Part shown: positions 1 to 9,009 of the stretch, piece after piece | Layout of the letters: each line of letters starts with the position of its first letter | Numbering within the stretch: the first letter of the stretch is position 1 | Source of the DNA: Natrononativus amylolyticus | GTDB taxonomy: Archaea > Halobacteriota > Halobacteria > Halobacteriales > Natrialbaceae | Assembly (NCBI RefSeq): GCF_024362525.1 | Contig: NZ_CP101460.1 | Span: 1 to 64,000, forward strand | Length of the DNA: 64,000 nt | Reading direction: 5' to 3' | Notes under the pieces: model-generated | What the model was told of the DNA's origin: nothing | Seen by the model: the letters and a program-made list of their open reading frames with translations, nothing else | Databases searched by the model: none | Position numbers and translations under genes: made by a program

Positions 1-1
1 C

Positions 2-241
2 GACGCGAAGACGATCGAGCCGGGGCCGCACTTCGACCGGGTCGTCGAGTACGTCGACGGCGATACCGGCAGCCACTCGCGGGTCCTCCTCACCCACTTC
101 GCGCTCTGCGTGCTCGGCCTCGCTCTCATCGCGCTCGCGGGCCTGGACGTCCCCGTCCTCGCGGCGCTCGACCCGGTACTGGCGAGCGTGTTCGTGCTGC
201 TGGCCGTCGCCGCGAGTAGCCTCTATCACCTGTTGAGCTAA
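2..241 (+). CDS. Membrane protein, C-terminal part only
   Basis: The window opens inside this gene; 79 codons in frame 2 are visible and end at TAA. The visible part starts with a soluble acidic stretch and continues with two hydrophobic segments at about visible residues 29-48 and 55-75, the last running almost to the C-terminus. This looks like the end of a haloarchaeal integral membrane protein. No family can be recognised from this fragment, and the start lies upstream of the window. GC-rich codon use matches the neighbouring core genes. Confidence 0.55.
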   Translation, partial: DAKTIEPGPHFDRVVEYVDGDTGSHSRVLLTHFALCVLGLALIALAGLDVPVLAALDPVLASVFVLLAVAASSLYHLLS

Positions 242-338
242 CCGCACCACCGGTGCCCGTCTCGCGCAGGTGGCCCTGACGAGCGAGTGAACGGTAAAAA
301 AGAGGTGCTGTCCGCTCTCGCAGCAAGCGGTTATCGGA

Positions 339-1457
339 TCAGACGTGACCACCGAAGCCGAGCAACGGCGCGTCGTTGTCGTCGGTTTCGTTGTCTGCGT
401 CCTCGGTTGCGTCGTCCGTATCGTCGGTTTCGTTCGTGTCGTCGACACCGTTCTCGTCGGTGTCGTCGACCTCCGCATCGTCTTCGACGTCGTTCTCGTC
501 CACCTCGTCATCGTCCGCCGTCTCCTCAGTGAGCTCGATGAAGGCAACTTGGCCGAACTCGTCGGTCAGGACCATGTGGACGAACTCGCCCGCCTCGAGT
601 CCGGTCGTGTCGACCTCGAAGACGACGTCGTCGGTTTCGTCACCCTCGAGCGTTACCTCCTGTGACTCGACGAGGTCACCCTCGAGTCGGAACTCGACGT
701 CCTGCGTCGCCTGTTCGCTCGACGGGTTAGTGACAGAGGCCGTGACCGTGATCGTCTCGCCGATCGTTGCGGTCTCGGGCGCCTCGAGGCTATCGACCGT
801 GAACGACTCCGCCGGTTCCTCCTCAACCGGCTCTTCATCAACGGGTTCGTCATCGACCGGCTCATCGTCGACCGGCTCGTCGTCAGCAGGCTCCTCCTCG
901 ACCGGCTCATCATCGGCTGGTTCCTCCTCAACCGGCTCATCGTCGACTGGTTCTTCGTCGACTGGTTCTTCGTCGACTGGTTCTTCATCGACTGGTTCTT
1001 CATCGACTGGTTCTTCATCGACTGGTTCCTCATCGACCGGTTCGTCGTCGACCGGCTCCTCCTCAACCGGCTCCTCTTTCATCCGGTCCATCATCTCCTC
1101 GAGGTCCGCCACGTCGACATCATCGTCGATAACGAGGACGTAGACGTTCTCGACGGTGAGCTGCTCGACCGTCAGGTCCTCGACGACGACGAAGACCGGT
1201 CGATCTTCGTGCATCTCGTCGAGTTCTATCGGTTCCTCATCGTCCGGTGGTTCCTCCGTCGGCTCCTCGTCGTATCCGTCGTCGTACTCGTCGGTATCGG
1301 TCGGTTCCGTTTCGTCTGCGTCGGTGTCGTCTCGGTCGTTCGTGTCGGTCTCGTCTTCGTCGACGGCTGACAGGGCTCCCGCTGCCCCGATCGCCACCGC
1401 CGAACCCACGAGCAACAGCGCCACGACCACGACGGCTACCAGATTGCGTGCGTTCAT
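339..1457 (-). CDS. Secreted acidic repeat protein with CARDB-like domain
   Basis: The protein has 372 residues from the ATG at 1457, chosen because it directly precedes a hydrophobic signal or anchor segment (residues 4-25); the upstream in-frame extension is not signal-like. Then follow an acidic Thr/Asp linker, a short folded block (about 70-110), a long low-complexity tract of EEPVDEEPVD-type repeats (about 125-215), a beta-rich CARDB-like domain (about 217-310) with the 'LEAPETATIGETITVTASV' type of opening, and an acidic Asp/Thr tail. It is presumably exported and held at the cell surface, the repeat tract acting as a spacer. Function is unknown. The repeat tract probably varies in length between strains. 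Antisense Ser/Thr-rich open frames here are mirror images of the repeat. Confidence 0.8.
   Translation of the reverse strand: MNARNLVAVVVVALLLVGSAVAIGAAGALSAVDEDETDTNDRDDTDADETEPTDTDEYDDGYDEEPTEEPPDDEEPIELDEMHEDRPVFVVVEDLTVEQLTVENVYVLVIDDDVDVADLEEMMDRMKEEPVEEEPVDDEPVDEEPVDEEPVDEEPVDEEPVDEEPVDEEPVDDEPVEEEPADDEPVEEEPADDEPVDDEPVDDEPVDEEPVEEEPAESFTVDSLEAPETATIGETITVTASVTNPSSEQATQDVEFRLEGDLVESQEVTLEGDETDDVVFEVDTTGLEAGEFVHMVLTDEFGQVAFIELTEETADDDEVDENDVEDDAEVDDTDENGVDDTNETDDTDDATEDADNETDDNDAPLLGFGGHV
830..1075. repeat. Tandem 15-bp repeat encoding EEPVD units
   Basis: Within the secreted protein gene, units close to ACTGGTTCTTCGTCG (top strand) recur in tandem, cleanest at about 950-1030 and degenerate towards both ends. 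On the coding strand they spell Glu-Glu-Pro-Val-Asp and variants. The unit length is a multiple of three, so gain or loss of units keeps the frame. Confidence 0.8.
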
Positions 1458-1599
1458 AGTGTGCCCTGAAGGCGTGCTGGAATCGGCAGTGTGGCGCATA
1501 AACCGGCCCAACCTTTCCATCGGGAAATCGAACAATGCCCGCTGGGCGGACAGTCACTATCGGTCCGTTCACGCGATGAAAAGCGCGGTTGCGTGACAG

Positions 1600-2058
1600 T
1601 CACTCTCGAGGCGGCTGTTCGGAAGACCGCGAGGCGGGCGGCTCGTGGCCGCGCAGACAGACGAGGTTCTCGCGGCCGAGGCGGAGCTTCGTGATCTCGT
1701 CGTCCTCCTCGAGGTCCGTGAGCAGCCGGCTTACCTTCGCTTTCGACCAGTCGACGGAGTCGACGATCGCCGACTGCTTCATCCGCCCGCCGTTTTCGGT
1801 GACCAGTTCCCGAACCCGTTCGCGGTCGGTCATCACGTCCCCGCGGGACGGCTGGACCTCCGGTTCGGTCGTGTCGGTCGTCTCGAGTCGGTTTCGAAGC
1901 ACCAGCCCGGCCCCGAGCACCGCCAGGACGACGATACCGAACAGGGCCGCGAGGTGCGCTCCCGTCTCGAGCGGATACACCGGGAGCGCCGCCAAAACAG
2001 TCTCGAAACTGATAGATGTGTCGCGGGTAAATACCGGGACTCGGGATTCCACTCTCAT
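1600..2058 (-). CDS. Membrane-anchored winged-helix regulator
   Basis: The protein has 152 residues. One transmembrane segment lies at about 32-56, after a short external N-terminus. A charged linker leads to a cytoplasmic MarR/IclR-like winged helix (about 75-140): helix, 'MKQSAIVDSVDWSKAKVSRLL' type recognition helix pair, then a wing ending in 'LGRENLVCL'. Haloarchaea carry many such one-TM regulators with a C-terminal winged helix; their targets are mostly unknown. It may sense an envelope signal. The gene stands alone, preceded by about 220 bases that include an AT-rich stretch at 2135-2160, the likely promoter region. Confidence 0.8.
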   Translation of the reverse strand: MRVESRVPVFTRDTSISFETVLAALPVYPLETGAHLAALFGIVVLAVLGAGLVLRNRLETTDTTEPEVQPSRGDVMTDRERVRELVTENGGRMKQSAIVDSVDWSKAKVSRLLTDLEEDDEITKLRLGRENLVCLRGHEPPASRSSEQPPRE

Positions 2059-2279
2059 GTCGGAGGAAAGTACCTGTCAGTCGGTTTTTGGCTGTTCACG
2101 GTTGTCACGTACCGACGACGCCCCACCACAAAGTATTTTTTATAAGTCATTTATTGTTATTGATTTATCTGTACGTCAGGTGGGATTGTGATTCCGGATC
2201 GGATGGATGTCGAGGCTGTCGCGACGGACGGCCGAAGTCCCGTTCTCACGTAGCTACGGGGACCGTCGAAGTTTGTTCG

Positions 2280-2639
2280 TCAGGTTCCCGGCACGCCGAC
2301 CGCTTCGAAGCCGGTTACTCCCAGTACCGCGAGGACGTAGAGGACGATGAGCACCGACAGCCAGGCGATGATCGTGATCGCCGCGGCCTGGACCCAGCCG
2401 CCGGGGTACCGCGCGTTGACGACCGCGAGATAGGCGATCAGAACGAGCAGCGGTCCCAACAGCGGAATCCACCCGAAGAAGAAGCCGACTACGCCCCAAA
2501 CGATCGCCCCGAGCAGTGCCGTGATAATCGCGTACGTGTAGTCGTCCGTGTCGACGATGACCCGCGCGCCGACGTAGATGCCGAGCGCGCCGATGAGCAG
2601 GCTCACGATGAACACGACGAGGGTGTCGATGAGTGCCAT
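2280..2639 (-). CDS. Small four-helix membrane protein
   Basis: The protein has 119 residues from an ATG at 2639 and is almost entirely hydrophobic, with about four transmembrane segments. Short polar loops include a 'DTDDYTYA' segment between helices 1 and 2. It resembles haloarchaeal conserved hypothetical membrane proteins of about 120 residues with no assigned function. It does not obviously share an operon with either neighbour. Confidence 0.7.
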   Translation of the reverse strand: MALIDTLVVFIVSLLIGALGIYVGARVIVDTDDYTYAIITALLGAIVWGVVGFFFGWIPLLGPLLVLIAYLAVVNARYPGGWVQAAAITIIAWLSVLIVLYVLAVLGVTGFEAVGVPGT

Positions 2640-2783
2640 GGATCGGCCGTACTCTCGATGAACCGTTAGTTATCGCCGACCTACATCGAACGCCGCCTGA
2701 CGCTCTCTCTATCCGACACCTCCCAATCTGACAGTACCCATCGTCGTCACCTGCGCCGTCCTATCCGATTTCGCATGTGTTCG

Positions 2784-3758
2784 TCAGCTTGTCGTTCGCT
2801 CTCCTCGATCGGTCGCCTTTCGGGGACGTTCCGGGGCGGCGGTTCGCTCGGCGAGGTCCTGGATTCCCGCCTCGAGGTCGATCCGCGCCTCGAACTCGAG
2901 CCGACTGCGCGCTTTCGACACGTCCGCGCGGCTGTGGCGGATGTCGCCCTGCCGGGGCGGCCGGTGGACGATCGGTGCGTCGGTGTCGACGGCGCTCTTG
3001 ACCGTCTCGGCCAGTTCGAGGACGCTGGTCTGTGAACCGGTGCCGACGTTGTACGCTTCGCCGGTCCGGTCGGTCGTCGCGGCGGCGAGGTTCGCCCGGA
3101 CGACGTCCTCGACGTGGACGAAGTCGCGGGTCTGTTCGCCGTCGCCCTCGACCGTGATCGGCTCCCCAGCTTGGGCCTGTTCGAGGAACGCCGAGATCAC
3201 GCCGCTGTAGGGGCCCTGCTGGCGCGGCCCGTAAACGTTGAAGTACCGCAGTGCGACCGTCTCGAGGCCGTAGAGCGACGCGTACACCCGCGCGTACTGG
3301 TCGAGGGCGAGCTTCTGGACGCCGTACGGGGACGTCGGCTCCGTCCGCGCGGTCTCGGAGACCGGGACGTCGGTCGGATCGCCGTAGACCGCGGCGCTCG
3401 AGGCCAGCACGACCCGGGCGTCCTCTTGGCGTGCCTGCTCGAGGAGCAACAGACTGGCTTCGAGGTTCGTCCGGTTCGTCTCCCGCGGGCGATCGACGCT
3501 GCGGGTGACGCTCACGACCGCCGCCTCGTGGAAGACGACGTCGACGCCGTCGCAGGCGCGCTGGAGCGCGATCGGGTCGCGGACGTTCCCCTCGATCAGC
3601 CGGGCGTCGTCGTGGACGTGCGACCGGCTGCCGGTCGTGAGGTTGTCGAGGACGCGAACCTCGTTGTGTGGGGCGAGCGCGTCGACAAGGTGGCTGCCGA
3701 CGAAGCCCGCACCGCCGGTCACGAGCACGGTTCGGTCGGCGAGCGGTGGCGTCTCCAT
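2784..3758 (-). CDS. NAD-dependent epimerase/dehydratase (UDP-glucose 4-epimerase-like)
   Basis: An extended SDR of 324 residues. The Rossmann motif GGAGFVGSHL is at residues 15-24. The catalytic triad is visible as Ser120/Ser121 in 'LASSAAVYGD', Tyr145 and Lys149 in 'SPYGVQKL'. The 'ALRYFNVYGPRQ' motif typical of GalE/RfbB-like enzymes follows. It is expected to interconvert or dehydrate a nucleotide sugar in the cytoplasm for surface-glycan or N-glycan synthesis. Length is normal for the family. Some proteins of this type are dehydratases or GalNAc epimerases, so the substrate is uncertain. It is divergent from pyrC, with about 155 bases between their starts. Confidence 0.88.
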   Translation of the reverse strand: METPPLADRTVLVTGGAGFVGSHLVDALAPHNEVRVLDNLTTGSRSHVHDDARLIEGNVRDPIALQRACDGVDVVFHEAAVVSVTRSVDRPRETNRTNLEASLLLLEQARQEDARVVLASSAAVYGDPTDVPVSETARTEPTSPYGVQKLALDQYARVYASLYGLETVALRYFNVYGPRQQGPYSGVISAFLEQAQAGEPITVEGDGEQTRDFVHVEDVVRANLAAATTDRTGEAYNVGTGSQTSVLELAETVKSAVDTDAPIVHRPPRQGDIRHSRADVSKARSRLEFEARIDLEAGIQDLAERTAAPERPRKATDRGERTTS

Positions 3759-3915
3759 CGCCTACCGGGACCACCCCGGACGGGTTTAGTATCCGATTCA
3801 TACCGACGCGTATTCCGTCCTTACCGCTTGCCGGCCGCCCGTGGCCGCCGCTCGAGGTGGCGCTCATCGGCGGGCCAACACAAGCTATATCCGCGCCTGT
3901 TCGGTACGTCCGGCA

Positions 3916-5280
3916 ATGGCTGTCGACCTCGTCGTGAAGAATTGTACCGTCGTGACGACCGAGGGACGGACGCCCGATTCGGGTATCGCCGTCGAGGACG
4001 GGACGATCGTCGCCGTCGGCCGGAGCGACCGGCTTCCCGACGCCGACCGCACGCTCGACGGCGCGGGCAACGTGCTGGTGCCGGGGATCGTCGACGCCCA
4101 CATTCACAACCGCGAACCCGGCCTCGAGTACAAGGAAGACTGGGAGACCGCGACGCGGGCGGCCGCCGCGGGCGGCGTGACGACCGTCGTCGGTATGCCC
4201 AACACGGAGCCGGTGATCGACCGGCCGGAACGCCTCGCGGTGAAGTTCGACCGCGGCGAGGCGAGCGCGTACGTCGACTTTCAGAGCTTCGTCGTCGTTA
4301 CGAGCGAGAACAGAGAGCGGATTCCGGCGCTCGACGAGGCGGGCGCGCTCGGCTACAAGATCTTCCTCGGCTCGACCGTCGGGGACGTCCCGCCGCCGAC
4401 CGACGGCGAGATTCTCGAGGCGATGAACGCGATCCGGAAGACCGGTAAACGCCTCGGGTTCCACGAGGAAAACGGGGAGATCATCGACTACTACGAGCGA
4501 CAGTTCCGCGAGGCCGGACAGAATCGCCCCATCGATCACGCCCACTCGCGGCCCGTCATCGCCGAGCGCGAGGCGATCGAGCGGATGATCACGTTCGCCG
4601 AGGAAACGGGCGCGAAGATCCACATGTACCACGTCTCCTCGGGCTCCGGCGCGGAGGCGGTCGGTCGCGGCAAAGCCCGCGGCGTCGACGTTACCGCCGA
4701 GACGACGCCACACTACCTCTGGTTCACCGAGGACGTGCTGACCGAGAAGGGAAACGTCGCTCGCATCCAGCCGCCGATTCGCGACGAACGGGAGCAAGCG
4801 CGGCTGTGGAAGGCACTCGAGGACGGCGCGATCGACTCGATCGCCACCGATCACGCGCCCCACACCGACGAGGAGAAGAAGGTCGACGATCCGTTCGGGA
4901 ACACCTGGGAGGCCATCTCGGGGTTCGTCGGCCTCGAGACCGAGGTGCCGGTCATGCTCACGTTCGTCGACCAGGGAAAACTCTCCCTCGAGGAGTGGGT
5001 GTACCACCACGCCACGCGGCCCGCCCAGATCTGGGGGATGTACCCGCAGAAGGGATCGCTCCGGATCGGCACCGACGCCGACTTCGCGATCGTCGACCCC
5101 GACCGCGAGTGGACGCTCACGGACCGAAACGAGCTTCACTCGAAAACCCGCGTGACGCCGTTCGAAGGCGAGACGTTCACCGGAAAGGCGGTGAGTACCG
5201 TCGTCCGCGGCGAGGTCGTCTACGACGACGGCGAGATCACCGGCGAACCGGGGTACGGGAGCCGGGTCGACGTCGACTGA
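3916..5280 (+). CDS. pyrC: Dihydroorotase
   Basis: An amidohydrolase of 454 residues. The ATG at 3916 begins the usual small beta-sandwich segment ('MAVDLVVKNC'). Metal ligands are seen in 'DAHIHNREPG' (His62, His64), 'GYKIFLGST' (bridging Lys), 'HMYHVSSG' (His), 'TTPHYLWF' (His) and 'IATDHAPH' (Asp). Dihydroorotase closes carbamoyl-aspartate to dihydroorotate, the third step of pyrimidine synthesis. The class is close to allantoinase and hydantoinase, but the HxHNREPG pattern and single-gene core context fit the haloarchaeal pyrC. It is expected to be a cytoplasmic zinc enzyme. Confidence 0.88.
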   Translation: MAVDLVVKNCTVVTTEGRTPDSGIAVEDGTIVAVGRSDRLPDADRTLDGAGNVLVPGIVDAHIHNREPGLEYKEDWETATRAAAAGGVTTVVGMPNTEPVIDRPERLAVKFDRGEASAYVDFQSFVVVTSENRERIPALDEAGALGYKIFLGSTVGDVPPPTDGEILEAMNAIRKTGKRLGFHEENGEIIDYYERQFREAGQNRPIDHAHSRPVIAEREAIERMITFAEETGAKIHMYHVSSGSGAEAVGRGKARGVDVTAETTPHYLWFTEDVLTEKGNVARIQPPIRDEREQARLWKALEDGAIDSIATDHAPHTDEEKKVDDPFGNTWEAISGFVGLETEVPVMLTFVDQGKLSLEEWVYHHATRPAQIWGMYPQKGSLRIGTDADFAIVDPDREWTLTDRNELHSKTRVTPFEGETFTGKAVSTVVRGEVVYDDGEITGEPGYGSRVDVD

Positions 5281-5308
5281 GCGGGGCCGGCGCGGGCGGC
5301 GCGGGCGG

Positions 5309-5536
5309 CTACGGCGACCAGCGTTCGTCGTCGGCCGCCCGCTCGAGAACGCGCTGGACCGCCCAGGCCGTCCAGAGCGCCACGGCGGCCAGCACCGCGG
5401 CGACCTCGACGCCGGTGAGGGCGCCACCGCGGACCGTCGCAATCGCTGCGAGGACCGCGACCGTGAGCACCGCGATCCCGAAAACGTCGTAGAACGTTCG
5501 GGGCGTTCGAACGCTGGGAAATCGTGCCGTTCGCAT
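5309..5536 (-). CDS. Small two-helix membrane protein
   Basis: The protein has 75 residues: an N-terminal basic stretch, two hydrophobic segments (about 16-37 and 42-62) and a short charged tail. Composition and third-base GC match a real haloarchaeal gene. It lies convergent to pyrC, 28 bases after its stop, and starts 49 bases beyond the end of the cobyric acid synthase gene. No family recognised. Confidence 0.6.
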   Translation of the reverse strand: MRTARFPSVRTPRTFYDVFGIAVLTVAVLAAIATVRGGALTGVEVAAVLAAVALWTAWAVQRVLERAADDERWSP

Positions 5537-5585
5537 CGTTAGTACAGACGTACGCTCGCAGCCGCCATAACTGTGTTACCATGCA

Positions 5586-7205
5586 TCACGGGCGGCTCGA
5601 TTCGCCGGCAGTTTCCGCGACGAACGGCGGACCCAGCGCCTCGAGATCGACGTGGTCGCGAACGAGCGCGGCGGCTCGGTCGTACGCCGACGATCCGCTC
5701 GCGTCGTACTCGGTGTCGGGTCGCCGGCGGTCCGCACGGCGGTACACCGCCGCGAGGAACGCCTCCCGAACGTTTCGGTTGTCGAAGACGCCGTGAAGGT
5801 ACGTCCCGAAGACGCTCCCGCGGGCGGCGCTCGTCTCCCCCAGGGGCCGTCCCACCGCCTCGAGCGCGCTGGTCCGTCCCGCGTGGATCTCGTAGCCCGA
5901 CGCGGTTCCCGTCGCGCCGGCGAGCACCCGCGATTCGGACCCGTCGACGGGGACGGTAGTCCGCTCGAGGCGCTTCTCGCGTTCGAAGCGGGTTTCGACC
6001 GGAAGCAGTCCGAGTCCCTCGACGGACGCTCGCTCGCCGGTTCCCTCCCGATCCGCGTTCTCGAGTCGCTCCCCGAGGAGCTGGTAGCCGCCACAGAGGC
6101 CGACGATCGGACCGGAAAACCGCTCGAGGGCCGCGTCGATCCCCGCCTCCCGAAGCGCGAGGAGGTCGTCGACGGTGTTTTTCGTGCCGGGGAGGACGAC
6201 GGCGTCGGCTCGTTCGAGACGGGCCGTCGAATCGGCTCCCTCGAGCGGAAGGTACGCGACCCGAACGCCGGAAGCGGCGGCGAGCGCCTCGAGGTCCGTC
6301 GCGTTCGAGATTCGCGGCAGTCGCGGGACGGCGATCGTCACCGTTCGCTCTGCGTCGACGCCATTCGCTCGCCCGCGAACCTCGTACGAATCCACCGCTG
6401 GCAACCCCGCGCTATCCTCCTCGGGCAGGCCGGGGTCGCTGAAGGGCAGCACGCCGAGAACGGGGACGCCGGTTCGGGATTCGATCTCCTCGATTCCGGG
6501 CTCGAGAACCGCCGGATCGCCCCGGAACTTCGTGATGACGGCGCCGATCACGCGCTCGCGGAGGTCGTCGGGGAGCAACTCGATGGCTCCGTAGAGGCTG
6601 GCGAACGCGCCGCCGCGTTCGATGTCGACGACGAGCAGGATGTCGACCGCCCGCCCGCCCGATTCTCGTCGCTCGCTCGCGGCTTCGGCCGCAAGTCGCG
6701 GCGTCTCGACGTTCGCCAGGTCCCGATCGCGGAGGTTGATCTCGGCGACGCCGCCCGCGCCCTCTGCAACGATCACGTCGTGGGTTTCCGCCAGGCGTCG
6801 AAACGACGACTCGGCGGCGGCTCGAGCCCGTTTCCAGTGATGGTCACGATACTCGCCGGCGGCGAAGTGATCGACGGCCCGTCCCTGGAGGACGAGCTGG
6901 CTCTCGCCGTCGCCTCGCGGTTTCAGGAGGACGGGGTTGCAGTCGGTCGTCGGCGTGATGCGGGCGGCCCGACACTGGACGAACTGGGAGACGCCGATTT
7001 CGCCCCAGCGGTCGGTTTCTGCCCCGTCTCCGGGACCGCCGTCGGCGGTCGGCCGCAGGACGACGCGGGCGTTGTTGCTCATGTTCTGAGCCTTGAACGG
7101 CGCGACCGAAACCCCGCGGTCGGCGAGGTGGCGACAGAGCCCGGCCGCAACCGTCGACTTGCCGACGTGGCTCGCGGTCCCGGCGACGAGGAGGGTTCTG
7201 GTCAT
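5586..7205 (-). CDS. cbiP/cobQ: Cobyric acid synthase (glutamine-hydrolysing)
   Basis: The protein has 539 residues. The N-terminal P-loop '[10 protein letters not shown]' (about 9-18) and '[10 protein letters not shown]' are diagnostic of the CobQ/CbiP AAA-like ATPase domain. The C-terminal type I glutamine amidotransferase domain shows the nucleophile in '[10 protein letters not shown]' and the His of '[10 protein letters not shown]'. The enzyme amidates adenosylcobyrinic a,c-diamide at four positions to give adenosylcobyric acid, using glutamine and ATP, in cobalamin synthesis or salvage. Length is slightly above the bacterial enzyme. No other cobalamin gene lies in the window. Confidence 0.92.
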   Translation of the reverse strand: MTRTLLVAGTASHVGKSTVAAGLCRHLADRGVSVAPFKAQNMSNNARVVLRPTADGGPGDGAETDRWGEIGVSQFVQCRAARITPTTDCNPVLLKPRGDGESQLVLQGRAVDHFAAGEYRDHHWKRARAAAESSFRRLAETHDVIVAEGAGGVAEINLRDRDLANVETPRLAAEAASERRESGGRAVDILLVVDIERGGAFASLYGAIELLPDDLRERVIGAVITKFRGDPAVLEPGIEEIESRTGVPVLGVLPFSDPGLPEEDSAGLPAVDSYEVRGRANGVDAERTVTIAVPRLPRISNATDLEALAAASGVRVAYLPLEGADSTARLERADAVVLPGTKNTVDDLLALREAGIDAALERFSGPIVGLCGGYQLLGERLENADREGTGERASVEGLGLLPVETRFEREKRLERTTVPVDGSESRVLAGATGTASGYEIHAGRTSALEAVGRPLGETSAARGSVFGTYLHGVFDNRNVREAFLAAVYRRADRRRPDTEYDASGSSAYDRAAALVRDHVDLEALGPPFVAETAGESSRP

Positions 7206-7292
7206 CCGAGTTGAGTGACCCTCGCCGGGGGCGGCCTTCGGCCTGTCGGTTTTTCGTACGGCCTGCTGTACCGAGTTATCGACGCGAGCGTC

Positions 7293-7487
7293 TCACTCGT
7301 CGTCCGCGTCGCTCTCGAAGGAGACGGCCTCCTCCTCGTGTGGCTCGATGTGACTCAGAATCTCGTGGGGGACGTAGCCGATGTTGTACCCGTCCTCGTT
7401 TCGCAACACGACGCCGTGTTCGAACTCCCGAAAGTCGTAGCAGTTGATCTCCTCGTACGCGTTCCCCGGTTTGTAGACGACTTTCAT
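7293..7487 (-). CDS. Small conserved haloarchaeal protein (64 aa)
   Basis: Starts at ATG 7487 ('MKVVYKPGNAYEE'). It is acidic, with a predicted compact beta-rich fold ('GVVLRNEDGYNIGYVPHE') and a Glu/Asp-rich tail. I recall very similar short hypothetical proteins in many haloarchaea, but no function. A longer in-frame extension upstream exists but is Arg/Gly/Pro-rich and looks non-coding. It lies between cobyric acid synthase and the ABC permease, same strand. Confidence 0.75.
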   Translation of the reverse strand: MKVVYKPGNAYEEINCYDFREFEHGVVLRNEDGYNIGYVPHEILSHIEPHEEEAVSFESDADDE

Positions 7488-7575
7488 GGGAGGCGATATA
7501 CCCCCGAACCGGTTCTCGGTGGGCCCTGCAGCTGCCGGGTTCCATTGGCGCGGCCGGTGAGCGACGGCGCGGCCG

Positions 7576-9009
7576 TCACTGTGCCGTACCGTCCCGGTAC
7601 CGACTCGTCCACCTGCGGCCGGCGCGACTCGAGAGCGCGAGGCCAATCGAGCCGAAGACTCCCGCCGAGCACGCGAGCGCGAACGCGACGGGACCGGTGA
7701 GCGGGACGACGGCGAACCCGACGACGAGCGCCGGGACGAGGGCGACCGCGACGCCGACGGTGAACGCCGCGAATCGGACGGCGTCGAACAGGAACTCGTT
7801 CGGATCGAAGCCGGCGATGTAGACCGTCAGCCCGTAGTAGTACAGCCCGTAGCCACCCAGCAAGAGCGCGCCGACGGCCGCATCGAGGGCGGTCGCCCCG
7901 TACCAGCCCACCGCGGCGAGGTACGGGACGGCGACGGCCGGCGCGCCGACGAGGACGAACGCGGTTCGCTTCGCCCGGAACACCGCGTCGACGGAGACGG
8001 GGTAGGCGAGGTACTCCTCGACGGCGTCGAACTGGGTGAGCCAGTTGTACGTCGTGAAGGCGCTCAGTCCCAACACGCCGCCGAAGAAGACGCCGGGTGA
8101 CGGCTCGAGACCCGTGATCCCCGCGACGACGCCGACGAGAAACGCGACGAGCGCGAGGAGGATGACGACCGAGACCAGCGGCTTCCAGACGCCGCCGGAC
8201 GAGCGGGTAAGATCGAGCAGCGTCTTGGCGACGAGACCGCTGTTCGCGCCCGGCAGCCGCCCCTCGAGTCCGACGAACCGGTCGCCCGCCGCCCGGGTCG
8301 GCCGTCCGAAGCTCGGGTCGTACACGGCGAGCGCGACCGCGGCGAGCGCGGCGGTCGCGCCGGCGACTGCGACGCCCGTGCGGAGCGATCCGACGTACGG
8401 AAACGCCTCGAGCAGCCGGTCCGGTCCCACGAGCCACCACGCACCGACGGCGAGCGATCCAGTCCCGGCGACGAGCGACCAGCCGGGCGCGCCGCGGGTC
8501 CGAAGCGCGATCAGCCCGACGGTGACCGCCATCCCCGCCGCGAAGGCGAGACACAGCGAGAGCCACAGCGAGACGACGGCTCCCGGCGTCGCGTTCGGAC
8601 CCTCGAGCCCCAGAACCGACAGCGCCATCGGAAGTACGAAGACGACCGCGTAGAACAGCGCGTCCTTCAGCAAGAAGAGCCCGAGGAGTCGTCGCCGCGA
8701 GAGCGGCAGCGTGGTCGCACTCGAGAGGAGCAGCGTCAGCCGACCGAAGACGTTCTCGAGCATGTCCGAGCCCGCGAAGCCGGCGGTGCCGCTGTAGAGG
8801 CCGAATCCGAGGGCAAAGAGGTGTAAACCGGCGACGACGCTCTCGCTCGCGGTCCCCGTTCGGGTCAGCGCGTACGCGCCGGCGACGGCCAGTCCGGCGA
8901 CGAGGACGGGAAAGAGCGCGAAGCGCCAGCCGCCGAACAGGCGGGTGTGCAGCCGCCACTCCTCGCGAAAGAGGAGCGCGAACGTCGACCAGTGCTGGCG
9001 CGCATTCAT
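7576..9009 (-). CDS. ABC-2 type transporter permease
   Basis: An integral membrane protein of 477 residues with about 10-12 hydrophobic segments, starting 'MNARQHWSTFALLFREEW', a common opening of haloarchaeal ABC-2 permeases. The ATG at 9009 overlaps the stop of the upstream ATPase gene, so the two are translationally coupled. Together they should form an exporter or membrane-stress transporter of unknown substrate. The much longer upstream extension of this frame runs antisense inside the ATPase region and is Arg-rich, so it was not used. Confidence 0.85.
   Translation of the reverse strand: MNARQHWSTFALLFREEWRLHTRLFGGWRFALFPVLVAGLAVAGAYALTRTGTASESVVAGLHLFALGFGLYSGTAGFAGSDMLENVFGRLTLLLSSATTLPLSRRRLLGLFLLKDALFYAVVFVLPMALSVLGLEGPNATPGAVVSLWLSLCLAFAAGMAVTVGLIALRTRGAPGWSLVAGTGSLAVGAWWLVGPDRLLEAFPYVGSLRTGVAVAGATAALAAVALAVYDPSFGRPTRAAGDRFVGLEGRLPGANSGLVAKTLLDLTRSSGGVWKPLVSVVILLALVAFLVGVVAGITGLEPSPGVFFGGVLGLSAFTTYNWLTQFDAVEEYLAYPVSVDAVFRAKRTAFVLVGAPAVAVPYLAAVGWYGATALDAAVGALLLGGYGLYYYGLTVYIAGFDPNEFLFDAVRFAAFTVGVAVALVPALVVGFAVVPLTGPVAFALACSAGVFGSIGLALSSRAGRRWTSRYRDGTAQ

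Noticed and set aside
376-1143. Ser/Thr-rich plus-strand open frame opposite the secreted repeat protein
   Set aside because: It is the antisense of the EEPVD repeat; the minus-strand protein has a signal segment and a folded domain, this one has none.
2761-5442. A very long minus-strand open frame (893 codons) across the epimerase and pyrC genes
   Set aside because: Arg/Pro-rich, with no motifs; it is a GC-driven mirror frame of two clearly recognisable genes.
7484-8959. 491-codon minus-strand frame overlapping the ABC permease
   Set aside because: Extremely Arg-rich and out of frame with the multi-TM permease, which is coupled to the ATPase gene.
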